14,205 nt of DNA, taken from contig JAGKWW010000061.1 in assembly GCA_021151665.1 (NCBI GenBank), forward strand, positions 1 to 14,205. Direction: 5' to 3'. The translations under genes and the position numbers were made by a program. Positions 6,788 through 13,721 of this stretch are shown in pieces (position 1 is the first letter of the stretch; the number at the start of each line of letters is the position of its first letter). The notes beneath the pieces are model-generated. The model was not told the origin of the DNA and did no database searches. It worked only from the letters and a program-made list of their open reading frames with translations. Origin of the DNA: Flavobacteriaceae bacterium (GTDB lineage: Bacteria; Bacteroidota; Bacteroidia; Flavobacteriales; Flavobacteriaceae).

Positions 6788-8113
6788 TTAGTTTTGTGCT
6801 TTGTCTTTGGCTGGTACATAGTCAAGTAGCAGGCGCTGATTTGGGTTCAGGTACTTTTTGGCTACATCCCTTATCTCTTCGCGGGTGATAGAACGATACA
6901 TATCGATCTCGGTATTGATAAGGTTTACATCGCCGTAAAGCAGGTAGAAAGATGCAAGGTTCTCTGCAATACCCTCAACGCTTGCGTTGCTGCTCACATA
7001 GCGGCTTTCAAACTGGTTTTTAAGCTTCTGGAATTCTTTTTCAGAGATAAGCTCTGTCTGTAATTTAGCAATTTCAGCATCTGCTTCTTTGGTAATGTCG
7101 GCAGCAGTAAAGCCCGGCATCGGTATTCCGTAAACGATATAAAGGCCGTAATCTTCCTGGCTGTAGTTGAATGCACCTATCTGCATTGCCATTTTCTTAG
7201 TATCAACGATGTTCTTGTACATCCTTGAGCTTTTTCCGTCGCTAAGGATAGAAGAGATCATATCCAGCACACGGGCTTCCCTTGTCTTCATAGAAGGCGT
7301 GCGGTATGCAGAAACTACCATTGGCAACTGTACGTTAGGGTCTTCGTAAGTAGCTTTAAGCGTTTGAGTAATAGGCGCCTCTTCGAAGTGCTGGCGTGTA
7401 ATAGCCGGCCCCTTTGGTATCGGGGCAAAATATTTCTGAATCCATTGCTTGGCCTGTGCAGGGTCTATATCACCGGCCACTACAAGTACTGCGTTGTTCG
7501 GGATGTAGAATTTCTTGTTGAAAGCCTGGAACTCTTCAAGGGTTGCAGCGTCAAGGTGCTCCATAGAACCTATGGTAGCCCAGCGGTACGGGTGTACCTT
7601 GAACATGTTGCGTTTTACCTCGGCAATAAGGTTACCGTAAGGCTGATTGTCTACACGTAGCCTTTTCTCTTCCTTAACTACTTCGTTTTGGGTGTCAACA
7701 CCAATCTTGTTGATCACAGGGTGCATCAGCCTTTCCGACTCCATCCAGATGGCCAGCTCCAGGTTGTTAGAAGGGAATACTTCATAGTAGTATGTCCTGT
7801 CGTCAGACGTGTTGGCATTGTTGTTTCCGCCATTGGCAGTAACGATTTTAAACCACTCGCCGCGCTGTATGTTTTTTGTGCCTTCAAAAAGAAGGTGTTC
7901 AAAGAAGTGTGCAAAACCTGTCCTCTCGGGGTTTTCATCCTTAGAGCCCACGTGGTACATTACCGAGGTAACGATAACCGGGGCCGATTTATCCTGGTGC
8001 AGGATCACGTGCAAGCCGTTGTCCAGATTGTATTCCTCAAATGCTACTTTCTGGGCCGAGGCAACTCCGCCGAGCATGAGAAGTGAACCCAAAGCCATTA
8101 AAGATTTTTTCAT
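6788..8113 (-). CDS. Active M16 zinc peptidase (HxxEH)
   Basis: The 441-residue exported zinc metallopeptidase has a signal peptide ending near VASAQ (residues 17-21). The inverted zinc motif is present: HFFEH at 69-73 in the context GFAHFFEHLLFEGT, with the third ligand probably E149 (or E148) in NEVVKEEKR, close to the usual 76-residue spacing. Two M16 halves cover about 24-215 and 225-430. The protein probably clips peptides in the periplasm. It is the first gene of a two-gene operon with the inactive 680-residue partner, a layout like MPP beta/alpha and other M16B pairs. The ATG at 8113 starts directly at the signal peptide. Natural substrate is unknown. It diverges from rplU. Confidence 0.93.
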   Translation of the reverse strand: MKKSLMALGSLLMLGGVASAQKVAFEEYNLDNGLHVILHQDKSAPVIVTSVMYHVGSKDENPERTGFAHFFEHLLFEGTKNIQRGEWFKIVTANGGNNNANTSDDRTYYYEVFPSNNLELAIWMESERLMHPVINKIGVDTQNEVVKEEKRLRVDNQPYGNLIAEVKRNMFKVHPYRWATIGSMEHLDAATLEEFQAFNKKFYIPNNAVLVVAGDIDPAQAKQWIQKYFAPIPKGPAITRQHFEEAPITQTLKATYEDPNVQLPMVVSAYRTPSMKTREARVLDMISSILSDGKSSRMYKNIVDTKKMAMQIGAFNYSQEDYGLYIVYGIPMPGFTAADITKEADAEIAKLQTELISEKEFQKLKNQFESRYVSSNASVEGIAENLASFYLLYGDVNLINTEIDMYRSITREEIRDVAKKYLNPNQRLLLDYVPAKDKAQN

Positions 8114-8173
8114 AAAGATTACTAATTATTTTGTTTTGATAAATTGGTATGCGTGCCCGCACATTTGTTACAG

Positions 8174-8181
8174 CAAAGCTA
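8174..8181 (-). promoter_or_regulatory. Putative -7 promoter element for the M16 operon
   Basis: On the minus strand this reads TAGCTTTG, an exact TAnnTTTG match about 60 bases before the M16 start. No clear TTG lies 17-23 bases further upstream. It overlaps a small hairpin (GCTAAA 8178-8183, TTTAGC 8190-8195) that could be an operator or chance. Confidence 0.4.
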
Positions 8182-8253
8182 AACATTTTTTTAGCGGTTG
8201 CTTAACAGCTTTTTGTCAAATGATTAACATGGCTAAAAAATAAGCAATCATCC

Positions 8254-8283
8254 TTGATTGATAAAGAATTAGTTGTATATTTG
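8254..8283 (+). promoter_or_regulatory. Flavobacterial promoter for rplU-rpmA
   Basis: TTG at 8254-8256, a 19-base spacer, then TATATTTG at 8276-8283 match the Bacteroidota -33/-7 consensus exactly. The start codon lies 33 bases after the -7 element in an A-rich leader without a Shine-Dalgarno. This placement also argues against reading the rplU frame back to the TTG at 8254. Confidence 0.75.
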
Positions 8284-8316
8284 CCAGCTCAAAAAAATCA
8301 TTTAAACATTATTGTT

Positions 8317-8676
8317 ATGTACGCAATCGTAGAGATAGCAGGGCAGCAATTTAAAGTTAGCAAAGACCAAAAGGTGTTCGTACACCGTCTGGAAGGCAAA
8401 GAAGGCGATGCATTATCATTCGCTAAAGTGCTTCTTCTTGATGACAACGGAGCTATCACCCTAGGCGCCCCGGCTATAGAAGGTGCTTCTGTAGAAGCAA
8501 CTGTGCTGCAGCACGTTAAAGGAGACAAAGTAATCGTTTTCAAGAAGAAAAGGAGAAAAGGTTACAAAGTGAAAAATGGCCACCGCCAGGCGCTTACGCA
8601 AATTCAGATCTCAGGCATTACAGCAGGAGGCAAGAAGAAAGCTGCCAAGAAGGCCGAAACTGAAACTGCAGAATAA
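8317..8676 (+). CDS. rplU: 50S ribosomal protein L21
   Basis: L21 binds 23S rRNA in the large ribosomal subunit. The 119-residue protein starts MYAIVEIAGQQFKVS and carries the conserved basic segment FKKKRRKGYKVKNGHRQ (about 74-90) and TQIQISGI. A Lys/Ala-rich tail (GGKKKAAKKAETETAE) extends beyond the bacterial core of about 103 residues, as often seen in Bacteroidota. The start is ATG 8317; the frame is open upstream to a TTG at 8254 but that stretch is promoter. rpmA follows after 25 bases, the nearly universal rplU-rpmA pair. Confidence 0.98.
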   Translation: MYAIVEIAGQQFKVSKDQKVFVHRLEGKEGDALSFAKVLLLDDNGAITLGAPAIEGASVEATVLQHVKGDKVIVFKKKRRKGYKVKNGHRQALTQIQISGITAGGKKKAAKKAETETAE

Positions 8677-8701
8677 TATTAACATTTAAAACCAAAACAT
8701 C

Positions 8702-8962
8702 ATGGCTCACAAGAAAGGTGTCGGTAGTTCCAAGAACGGTAGGGAATCAGAATCGAAACGCCTTGGCGTTAAGATTTTCGGAGGCCAGGCTGCCATTGCG
8801 GGTAACATCATCGTAAGGCAGAGGGGTTCTAAGCACAATCCGGGCGAAAACGTGTACATGGGCAAAGACCATACACTACACGCTAAAGTAGACGGTGTTG
8901 TGAAGTTCCAGAAAAAAGGCGACAACAAGTCGTACGTTTCTATACTTCCGTTTGAAGCTTAA
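8702..8962 (+). CDS. rpmA: 50S ribosomal protein L27
   Basis: L27 sits near the peptidyl transferase centre, its N-terminal tail reaching toward the tRNA ends. The 86-residue protein begins MAHKKGVGSSKNGRES, with the usual continuation KRLGVKIFGGQAAIAGNIIVRQRG and the HNPGENVYMGKDHTL segment, all strongly conserved. There is no N-terminal cleavage extension of the Firmicutes type, so the protein needs no Prp-like protease. It is co-transcribed with rplU and followed by a strong hairpin terminator 19 bases after its stop. Confidence 0.98.
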   Translation: MAHKKGVGSSKNGRESESKRLGVKIFGGQAAIAGNIIVRQRGSKHNPGENVYMGKDHTLHAKVDGVVKFQKKGDNKSYVSILPFEA

Positions 8963-8981
8963 GACGTTAAAACAAGCATAG

Positions 8982-9009
8982 AAAAACCCACTCAGCCGAG
9001 TGGGTTTTT
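8982..9009. terminator. Rho-independent terminator after rplU-rpmA
   Basis: AAAAACCCACTC (8982-8993) and GAGTGGGTTTTT (8998-9009) form a perfect 12-bp stem with loop AGCC, followed by another T on the plus strand. The A-run on the left makes it usable from the minus strand too, so it can also end the aat operon transcript. Confidence 0.9.
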
Positions 9010-9011
9010 TG

Positions 9012-9425
9012 TTATCCCAACTTATCTACTATTGCGTTGGCAAAAAAGATCATGGCCAGCTGTGCAATGTAATCATGCCCTTCTACCGCCTTAAAGAAGC
9101 CGTAAAGCATCAGAATTATATTTCCGTAAAAAAATACACGGGCGGCAATGCGCAGAAACTCTGTGTGATCCATATAAAGGCCCGCCAGCGAAAAAAAGAT
9201 GAGTCCGCCCATAACAAGCGACCCTACGGCATAAAGCACCTTGTGCGATGAGTCGGTATCTACAATACGCAAATATATCTTTACGGGTACATACCAGGCA
9301 ATGCCGGCTATAGCAAATGCTACGTAGGCTGCATCGGCCAGGTAGCCTTTCCGGGTAAGGTAAAAGGCGAGGTAAAGCAGCAGTATCAATGCCGCTTCGC
9401 CATAAAATGAAATGATTTTCTTCAT
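9012..9425 (-). CDS. Small multi-helix membrane protein of unknown function
   Basis: I do not recognise a named family. The 137-residue protein has four clear membrane helices (about 8-24, 31-52, 63-84, 93-111) and a fifth weakly hydrophobic stretch (117-133), joined by short loops and with few charges in the core. There is no signal peptide apart from the first helix, no cysteine and no catalytic motif. Its ATG overlaps the aat stop in ATGA, so it is probably translated by coupling from the aat message. The coupling suggests linked expression, not shared function. The stop codon sits just beyond the rplU-rpmA terminator, which serves both directions. Confidence 0.75.
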   Translation of the reverse strand: MKKIISFYGEAALILLLYLAFYLTRKGYLADAAYVAFAIAGIAWYVPVKIYLRIVDTDSSHKVLYAVGSLVMGGLIFFSLAGLYMDHTEFLRIAARVFFYGNIILMLYGFFKAVEGHDYIAQLAMIFFANAIVDKLG

Positions 9426-10069
9426 ATTGTTTGGGGGTTATTGATGATCTTTAAGAATTCGCGTCGCGGTATTTCACGTGCGCCAAGGGTTTCCAGATGG
9501 TCGTTGTGCACCTGGCAGTCTAACAGCTTATAGTTCTTTTCCCGTAAATGGCGTGCAAGCGCGATAAAAGCGACCTTACTGGCATTGGGCACCAGCGAAA
9601 ACATACTCTCGCCACAAAACACGTGGCCCATATCTACTCCATATAAGCCGCCCACAAGTTCTTCGCCTTGCCACACTTCTACAGACCGGGCATAACCTAA
9701 CTCATGCAGCCTGCAGTAGGCTTCGGTCATTTCGGTGGTAATCCAGGTGCCACGCTGCCCATCGCGCTTTATATCCCTGCATAGCGCGATAACGTCTTTA
9801 AAAGCGGTATCCCACGTAACCCGGAAAATATCCCGGTTAAGAATGTTGCGCATGCTTTTGGAAACCTTCAGCTCGTCTAAAAACAAAACCATACGCTCCG
9901 GTGGGCACCACCATAGTATCGGCTCATCGTCTTCAAACCAGGGGAATATCCCGTTTCGGTACGCAAGCATAAGCCGCTCTGGCGAAAGGTCTCCGCCAAT
10001 GGCCAGGATGCCTTCCGGCGAGGCGTACTCTGCCGGTGGGAAATACAGCTCTTTAGACAGGAAATACAT
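9422..10069 (-). CDS. aat: Leucyl/phenylalanyl-tRNA--protein transferase
   Basis: Aat moves Leu or Phe from aminoacyl-tRNA onto N-terminal Lys or Arg of proteins, marking them for ClpS/ClpAP breakdown by the N-end rule. The 215 residues match the family along their length: ILAIGGDLSPERL near 21-33, YRNGIFPWF near 37-45, ILWWCPPER near 51-59, RGTWIT at 106-111, FCGESMFS at 151-158 and the closing DCQVHNDHLETLGAREIPR at 184-202. The catalytic domain has the GNAT fold. The ATG at 10069 gives the usual MYFLSKELYFPP start. The stop overlaps the start of the small membrane-protein gene by four bases. ClpS is not in this window. Identification is firm. Confidence 0.96.
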   Translation of the reverse strand: MYFLSKELYFPPAEYASPEGILAIGGDLSPERLMLAYRNGIFPWFEDDEPILWWCPPERMVLFLDELKVSKSMRNILNRDIFRVTWDTAFKDVIALCRDIKRDGQRGTWITTEMTEAYCRLHELGYARSVEVWQGEELVGGLYGVDMGHVFCGESMFSLVPNASKVAFIALARHLREKNYKLLDCQVHNDHLETLGAREIPRREFLKIINNPQTI

Positions 10070-10117
10070 TCAGCCTTACTAAGTTACGTTTTAATTGGTT
10101 ATTCAAAAATAGCGATA

Positions 10118-10125
10118 CAAAATTA
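10118..10125 (-). promoter_or_regulatory. Putative -7 promoter element for aat
   Basis: On the minus strand this reads TAATTTTG, an exact match to TAnnTTTG, 48 bases before the aat start. No TTG is seen at -33. A small hairpin (CTGAAA 10129-10134, TTTCAG 10139-10144) lies just upstream. The rest of the 217-base divergent gap (10070-10286) is AT-rich with no gene that I can see. Confidence 0.4.
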
Positions 10126-10261
10126 CATCTGAAAATTCTTTCAGACTTAAAATAGTAGCACGGTTTAAATCATAATGATTTTTTAGCTTAATTATTTTAT
10201 AACTAAAGCATTTTAAGTTATTAATAATCCGGCATTAACACATACGGCTCCTGCAACCGCT

Positions 10262-10269
10262 TATCTTTG
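10262..10269 (+). promoter_or_regulatory. Putative -7 promoter element for the secreted 205-residue protein gene
   Basis: TATCTTTG is an exact match to TAnnTTTG, 17 bases before the ATG at 10287. No TTG is present 17-23 bases upstream. Confidence 0.45.
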
Positions 10270-10286
10270 CAGCATAATAACGTAAT

Positions 10287-10904
10287 ATGAAATACTTTGT
10301 TTTCTTTTTGCTCCTGACAGGATTTTCCGCAAATGCACAGGTTGTGAATATGGAGAAAGATACGTTGCAGATAGAGGAGGTTGTTATCAATAAGAAGAAG
10401 CAAAAAGTAAAGACTTACCGGATGCAGGCGCCGTGCTACCACCCTGAGAATATGAAGGGCGTTAGTGAAGTGATCACGCTTTTTGATAAGCTGCCGGAAG
10501 GTTATATAAAATCGGTTAGTTTTTACTTTAATGAACAGTACATCCCGGGTGAGCAGGAAGAATATAAAGACCAGCAGTTTGAGCTGGCGCTCTACAATGT
10601 AGGCGAGGACAACAAAGTAGGGGAGCGCATACAGCATGAGCCCAAGCTCATTTACCTGAGCAAATTGAAACGGGGTCGTTATACTGTAGACCTATCCGAC
10701 CTTGATATCCCCAATATGCGACAGCTTTACGCCGGGCTTAAAAGGATAGGCGAAGCGACCACCAAAAGCGAATTTAATGTGGATTGCCTTTGCAACGGCC
10801 AGGACAGGTACATCACCATGGCACGGGACGAAGACGGCTCATGGATCCGCCGTTGGGAATGTGCTGCCCTTAAGATCGATGTGAGTATTGTGCTGACCAA
10901 ATGA
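10287..10904 (+). CDS. Secreted protein of unknown function, resembling the C-terminal domain of CarboxypepD_reg-like proteins
   Basis: The 205-residue protein has a signal peptide (MKYFVFFLLLTGFSANAQ, cleavage after about residue 18) and no lipobox. Straight after it comes DTLQIEEVVINKKKQK (25-40), very similar to the start of SusC/TonB-dependent receptor plugs or the TonB box, though no barrel follows. The remainder (about 55-200) is a predicted beta-rich domain; IKSVSFYFNEQY, FELALYNV and YTVDLSDLDIP resemble the beta-sandwich that ends many Bacteroidota proteins annotated with a carboxypeptidase-like regulatory domain. The regulatory Ig-like domain itself is missing. Three cysteines in the C-terminal half (CLC near 162-164 and WEC near 190) could form disulphides. 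It is a single-gene unit, ending at a terminator shared with the DUF3127 gene. Function unknown; domain resemblance is inference. Confidence 0.75.
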   Translation: MKYFVFFLLLTGFSANAQVVNMEKDTLQIEEVVINKKKQKVKTYRMQAPCYHPENMKGVSEVITLFDKLPEGYIKSVSFYFNEQYIPGEQEEYKDQQFELALYNVGEDNKVGERIQHEPKLIYLSKLKRGRYTVDLSDLDIPNMRQLYAGLKRIGEATTKSEFNVDCLCNGQDRYITMARDEDGSWIRRWECAALKIDVSIVLTK

Positions 10905-10907
10905 TAA

Positions 10908-10936
10908 AAAAAATCCCGACACTGCCGGGATTTTTT
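10908..10936. terminator. Bidirectional terminator
   Basis: AAAAAATCCCG (10908-10918) pairs perfectly with CGGGATTTTTT (10926-10936) around a seven-base loop. Each strand has a T-run after the stem. It serves the plus-strand secreted-protein gene and the minus-strand DUF3127 gene, which converge here. Confidence 0.88.
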
Positions 10937-10941
10937 ATAAA

Positions 10942-11391
10942 CTAAAACGGAAGGTCGTCGTGGTCTTCTTCCCTGAAGTTGTTGGCCGGCTCAAAGCTGT
11001 CCTGCCTTGCCGGTGCCTGTGGCTGCTGGTAGCCTTGCGGCGCGCCGTAGTTTTGCTGCGGTTGGCCATACCCCTGCGGTGCCTGTTGGTAGCCGCCCTG
11101 CTGTGGCGCTTCTGCACCTGCCTTTTCTATCCTCCAGCCCTGTATCGAGTTGAAGTACTTGGTCTCGCCCTGTGGGTTTACCCATTCCCTTCCCCTCAGG
11201 TTGATCGATACTTTTACCGGGTCGCCCGGCCTGTAGTTGTTCAGCAGGTCACACTTGTCCTGCGTAAACTCGATCATGATGTGCTGTGGGTACTGCTCAT
11301 CGGTAGTTACTACCAATTCCCTTTTCCTAAACCCGTTGCTGCCAAAGGATTTGGTTTCGTCGATCATTTTGATCCTTCCTGAAACTTCCAT
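10942..11391 (-). CDS. DUF3127 protein with an SSB-like C-terminal tip
   Basis: The 149-residue protein has three parts. Residues 1-90 form a beta-rich DUF3127 domain, probably an OB fold (MEVSGRIKMIDETKSFGSNG, VSINLRGREWVNPQGETKYFNSIQGWRI). Residues 92-128 are a Gln/Gly/Pro/Tyr-rich disordered linker with repeats such as QQGGYQQAPQGYGQ. Residues 138-149 are acidic and end HDDLPF, nearly identical to the DDDLPF of the SSB encoded at 546-986. This OB-linker-tip plan copies SSB, so the protein may bind single-stranded nucleic acid and compete for or share SSB partners (inference). It differs from true SSB in its OB-fold sequence. The flavin reductase gene is 52 bases upstream on the same strand, so the two could share a transcript. 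A bidirectional terminator follows. Family confidence is good; function is unproven. Confidence 0.85.
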   Translation of the reverse strand: MEVSGRIKMIDETKSFGSNGFRKRELVVTTDEQYPQHIMIEFTQDKCDLLNNYRPGDPVKVSINLRGREWVNPQGETKYFNSIQGWRIEKAGAEAPQQGGYQQAPQGYGQPQQNYGAPQGYQQPQAPARQDSFEPANNFREEDHDDLPF

Positions 11392-11443
11392 ATTGCTTGT
11401 TGTTTATTTTCTGCCTCTATGGGCAGCTATCATTAATACTAAT

Positions 11444-12325
11444 TTAAAAATCTTTTTGGGCGAGGAGTACTTTCCAGGCAGAAAGCACTTCGTTATTATC
11501 CAGGTATTCCTTGGCTTTCAGGAACTTTTTATCTTCATCATCGGCGCTGAGCACGGCTTTCACCTCAAAGCTGCCTTTCACAAATATAGCGATTTCTTCG
11601 TCGGTAGGCAAAGTTTCAATATTGCCAAGCTTGCCCAGGTCATTACCATCGAATATCGGGCTAATCTTCACAAAATCAGGCACGGCGTCTACGCCCACGC
11701 CCAGAGTTGTGAGGGGTTTTTCTACTTCAAAAAGGCCTGCATTAGCCCGGCTGTACCAGTTGCCTCCCATGCGCGATACCAGGTCGATCTTGTGTTGGTC
11801 TACTGCACCGTTCTCATCCAGCACTTCTTCGCTCACGTGTATTTTTACTACCTCGCAGATAACCAGGTTGCCTGCCCCGCCGCCATCGCCAAGCGATATT
11901 ATATCATTCACGCGGCATTCAAACTGTACGGGTGATTCTTTTACGCGAAACGGCTTTACAACATCCGATGGCTCCATCGTAAGCCCCGCCTTGATGAATT
12001 CATTAACGCCATCCCCATACTCGGTGCTGCTCAGTGAAGCCTGCTGCACGATAGTATAATTTACCACGTTGATAACGACCTCGCGATTCAGTTCACAATT
12101 GATGAGCGTGTGCTTTATGGTGTTGTCGCGCACCCTTCGCGATGGCGAAAACACCAATATAGGCGGATTGGCGCTGAATACATTAAAGAAACTGAACGGC
12201 GAAAGGTTGGGGTTACCGTCGCGGTCGAGCGTGCTGGCAAAGGCAATAGGCCGCGGTCCGACGGCGCCCTGCAGGTAGCCCTGTAATTTTACGGTTGGAA
12301 TTTCTTTTGGGTCGATGCTAAGCAT
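11444..12325 (-). CDS. Flavin reductase-like (FMN-binding split barrel) family protein
   Basis: The protein has a flavin_reductase domain that binds FMN and may reduce it with NAD(P)H for a partner oxygenase, or act on its own. In 293 residues the split barrel covers about 15-215, with the conserved GPRPIAFASTLDRDGNPN (23-40) and SPFSFFNVFSANPP (42-55). The last about 70 residues (after KISPIFDG) go beyond a usual domain and look helical (AKEYLDNNEVLSAWKVLLAQ), which is seen in similar Bacteroidota proteins. I chose ATG 12325 (MLSIDPKEIP). An in-frame TTG at 12349 would add eight residues but overlaps a -7 promoter element. Its neighbours give no substrate clue. The family is sure and the reaction is not. 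Confidence 0.88.
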   Translation of the reverse strand: MLSIDPKEIPTVKLQGYLQGAVGPRPIAFASTLDRDGNPNLSPFSFFNVFSANPPILVFSPSRRVRDNTIKHTLINCELNREVVINVVNYTIVQQASLSSTEYGDGVNEFIKAGLTMEPSDVVKPFRVKESPVQFECRVNDIISLGDGGGAGNLVICEVVKIHVSEEVLDENGAVDQHKIDLVSRMGGNWYSRANAGLFEVEKPLTTLGVGVDAVPDFVKISPIFDGNDLGKLGNIETLPTDEEIAIFVKGSFEVKAVLSADDEDKKFLKAKEYLDNNEVLSAWKVLLAQKDF

Positions 12326-12346
12326 ATCGTGTGTGTTTGTTTTGCA

Positions 12347-12354
12347 CAAATATA
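12347..12354 (-). promoter_or_regulatory. Putative -7 promoter element for the flavin reductase gene
   Basis: Read on the minus strand it is TATATTTG, an exact TAnnTTTG match 21 bases before the ATG at 12325. No TTG is seen at -33. It implies the reading frame upstream of 12325 is not translated. Confidence 0.5.
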
Positions 12355-12482
12355 AGGTGAATGGATTTGATGAGTGTAAATAGCGGAAAGGTTGTTGATA
12401 AGTAATATTTGCGTGTGCAGATCGTTATATGCGCCCGGCCCCGTTGTAAACTTTTAGTATCTTTAAGCCTCAAATTTCTTTT

Positions 12483-13646
12483 ATGCAGATAACCGATAAC
12501 CGGAACTTTACCCGTTGGTTCATTATTGTTGCATCCTTTTTAATTGTGGTGCTGATAGTATGGAATACCTACTTCCTGTTTCAGACCTTTAAGGCCGAAG
12601 AGCGCCGCAAGATGGAATTGTGGGCCAATGCTACCGAGGCGATAACCAGCCCTACCGACGATAAAGCGCTGGAGACTTTAGGAGCTATAATTAGTGAGAA
12701 CAGCACGATACCGATCATTCTGACCGACTCCAAAGGGAAAATCAAAAACTCGCGTAATATTGACCCCACAATAATTTATGATACCAAGGTTAAGGATTCC
12801 GTTAAAGCTTATGAACTCCTCGAAGAATTTAAATCGACAAATAACAGGCTGGCGATACAGTACCTTCCAGGCGAATTCCAGTATGTGTACTATGGCAATT
12901 CAAAGCTGCTCAACATCCTGAAGTATTATCCTTTTACTCTTGTATTGATCATCATCCTTTTTGGGGCGGTGGTATATAACTTTTACCGCGCTACCAAAGC
13001 AGGTGCCCAAAACAGGCTTTGGGCGGGCATGGCCAAGGAAACGGCTCACCAGATCGGTACGCCGTTATCATCGCTGCTGGGCTGGATAGAGATCATGAAG
13101 GTGGATAACGTGGATGAAACCACCGTGACCGAAATTGAGAAGGATGTAAAGCGCCTGCAAACTATTGCCGACCGTTTTTCCAAGATCGGGTCGGAGCCAG
13201 TGTTGGAAGAGCTTGATATCGTGGAAGAAACCCGCCGCTCTTTCGATTACCTGAAGTCGCGCGCGTCTTCGCAGGTTGATTTTTCATTTACGGCGCCCAA
13301 TCACCCGGTAAGGGTAATGGTAAATCCCGAACTGCATAGCTGGACGATAGAAAACCTGGTAAAAAATGCCATCGACGCCATGAAAGGGAAGGGCAAGCTT
13401 GATGTAACTATCGAGGAAAGGGAGAAGTATGTGCGCATTAAGGTAGCCGATACGGGCAAGGGCATTACCAAGGCGCAGCAGCGCAGGATATTTGAGCCGG
13501 GCTTTACCACCAAGAAAAGGGGTTGGGGGCTTGGGCTGTCATTAACCAAGCGCATTGTAGAGGAATACCACAAAGGGCGCATCAAAGTATTGCATTCTGA
13601 AGTAGGGAAAGGAACTGTTATGCAGGTGAACCTTGAAAAGGTTTGA
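12483..13646 (+). CDS. Membrane-bound sensor histidine kinase, orphan
   Basis: The 387-residue sensor kinase has a membrane helix at about 12-34, an extracytoplasmic sensor region (35-148) of unknown fold, a second helix at 149-167, and a cytoplasmic kinase. The H box is AKETAHQIGTPLSSLLGW (184-201) with the phosphoacceptor H189. The ATP-binding HATPase_c domain has N box NLVKNAIDAM (291-300, N295), G1 DTGKGI (323-328), F box FEPGFTTK (337-344) and G2 GWGLGLSL (347-354). The H box lacks the common HELRTP and uses HQIGTP, characteristic of a Bacteroidota-rich group. I see no HAMP or PAS domain. No response regulator gene lies within the window, so it is an orphan here. A 133-base gap upstream (12350-12482) holds no clear promoter match for this strand. 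Kinase identity is firm; the signal is unknown. Confidence 0.93.
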   Translation: MQITDNRNFTRWFIIVASFLIVVLIVWNTYFLFQTFKAEERRKMELWANATEAITSPTDDKALETLGAIISENSTIPIILTDSKGKIKNSRNIDPTIIYDTKVKDSVKAYELLEEFKSTNNRLAIQYLPGEFQYVYYGNSKLLNILKYYPFTLVLIIILFGAVVYNFYRATKAGAQNRLWAGMAKETAHQIGTPLSSLLGWIEIMKVDNVDETTVTEIEKDVKRLQTIADRFSKIGSEPVLEELDIVEETRRSFDYLKSRASSQVDFSFTAPNHPVRVMVNPELHSWTIENLVKNAIDAMKGKGKLDVTIEEREKYVRIKVADTGKGITKAQQRRIFEPGFTTKKRGWGLGLSLTKRIVEEYHKGRIKVLHSEVGKGTVMQVNLEKV

Positions 13647-13721
13647 TCTGCGAACCATAGTTTTGTTCCGTTTCAACACTCGGTCTGGTGAGGTGTCTAA
13701 CAAAATGTTGTTGGCTGCGTT

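Noticed and set aside
8254..8316. Upstream extension of rplU from a TTG
   Set aside because: The TTG and the following bases form the -33/-7 promoter; L21 homologues begin at MYAIVEIAG.
10070..10286. Possible small RNA or peptide gene in the 217-base divergent gap
   Set aside because: AT-rich, with only promoter-like elements and a short hairpin; no start-stop frame with a leader or conserved motif was seen.
11411..11426. Small hairpin (CTGCC, TCTATG, GGCAG) between flavin reductase and DUF3127 genes
   Set aside because: Stem of five pairs with no T-run on the minus strand; too weak to call a terminator.
12326..12349. N-terminal extension of the flavin reductase from TTG 12349
   Set aside because: The extra eight residues overlap a promoter element and the ATG at 12325 gives a normal start.
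13661..13705. Distant inverted repeat TTTTGTT / AACAAAA next to the REP-like element
   Set aside because: Only 7 bp, A/T-only apart from one base pair, and about 30 bases apart; expected by chance.
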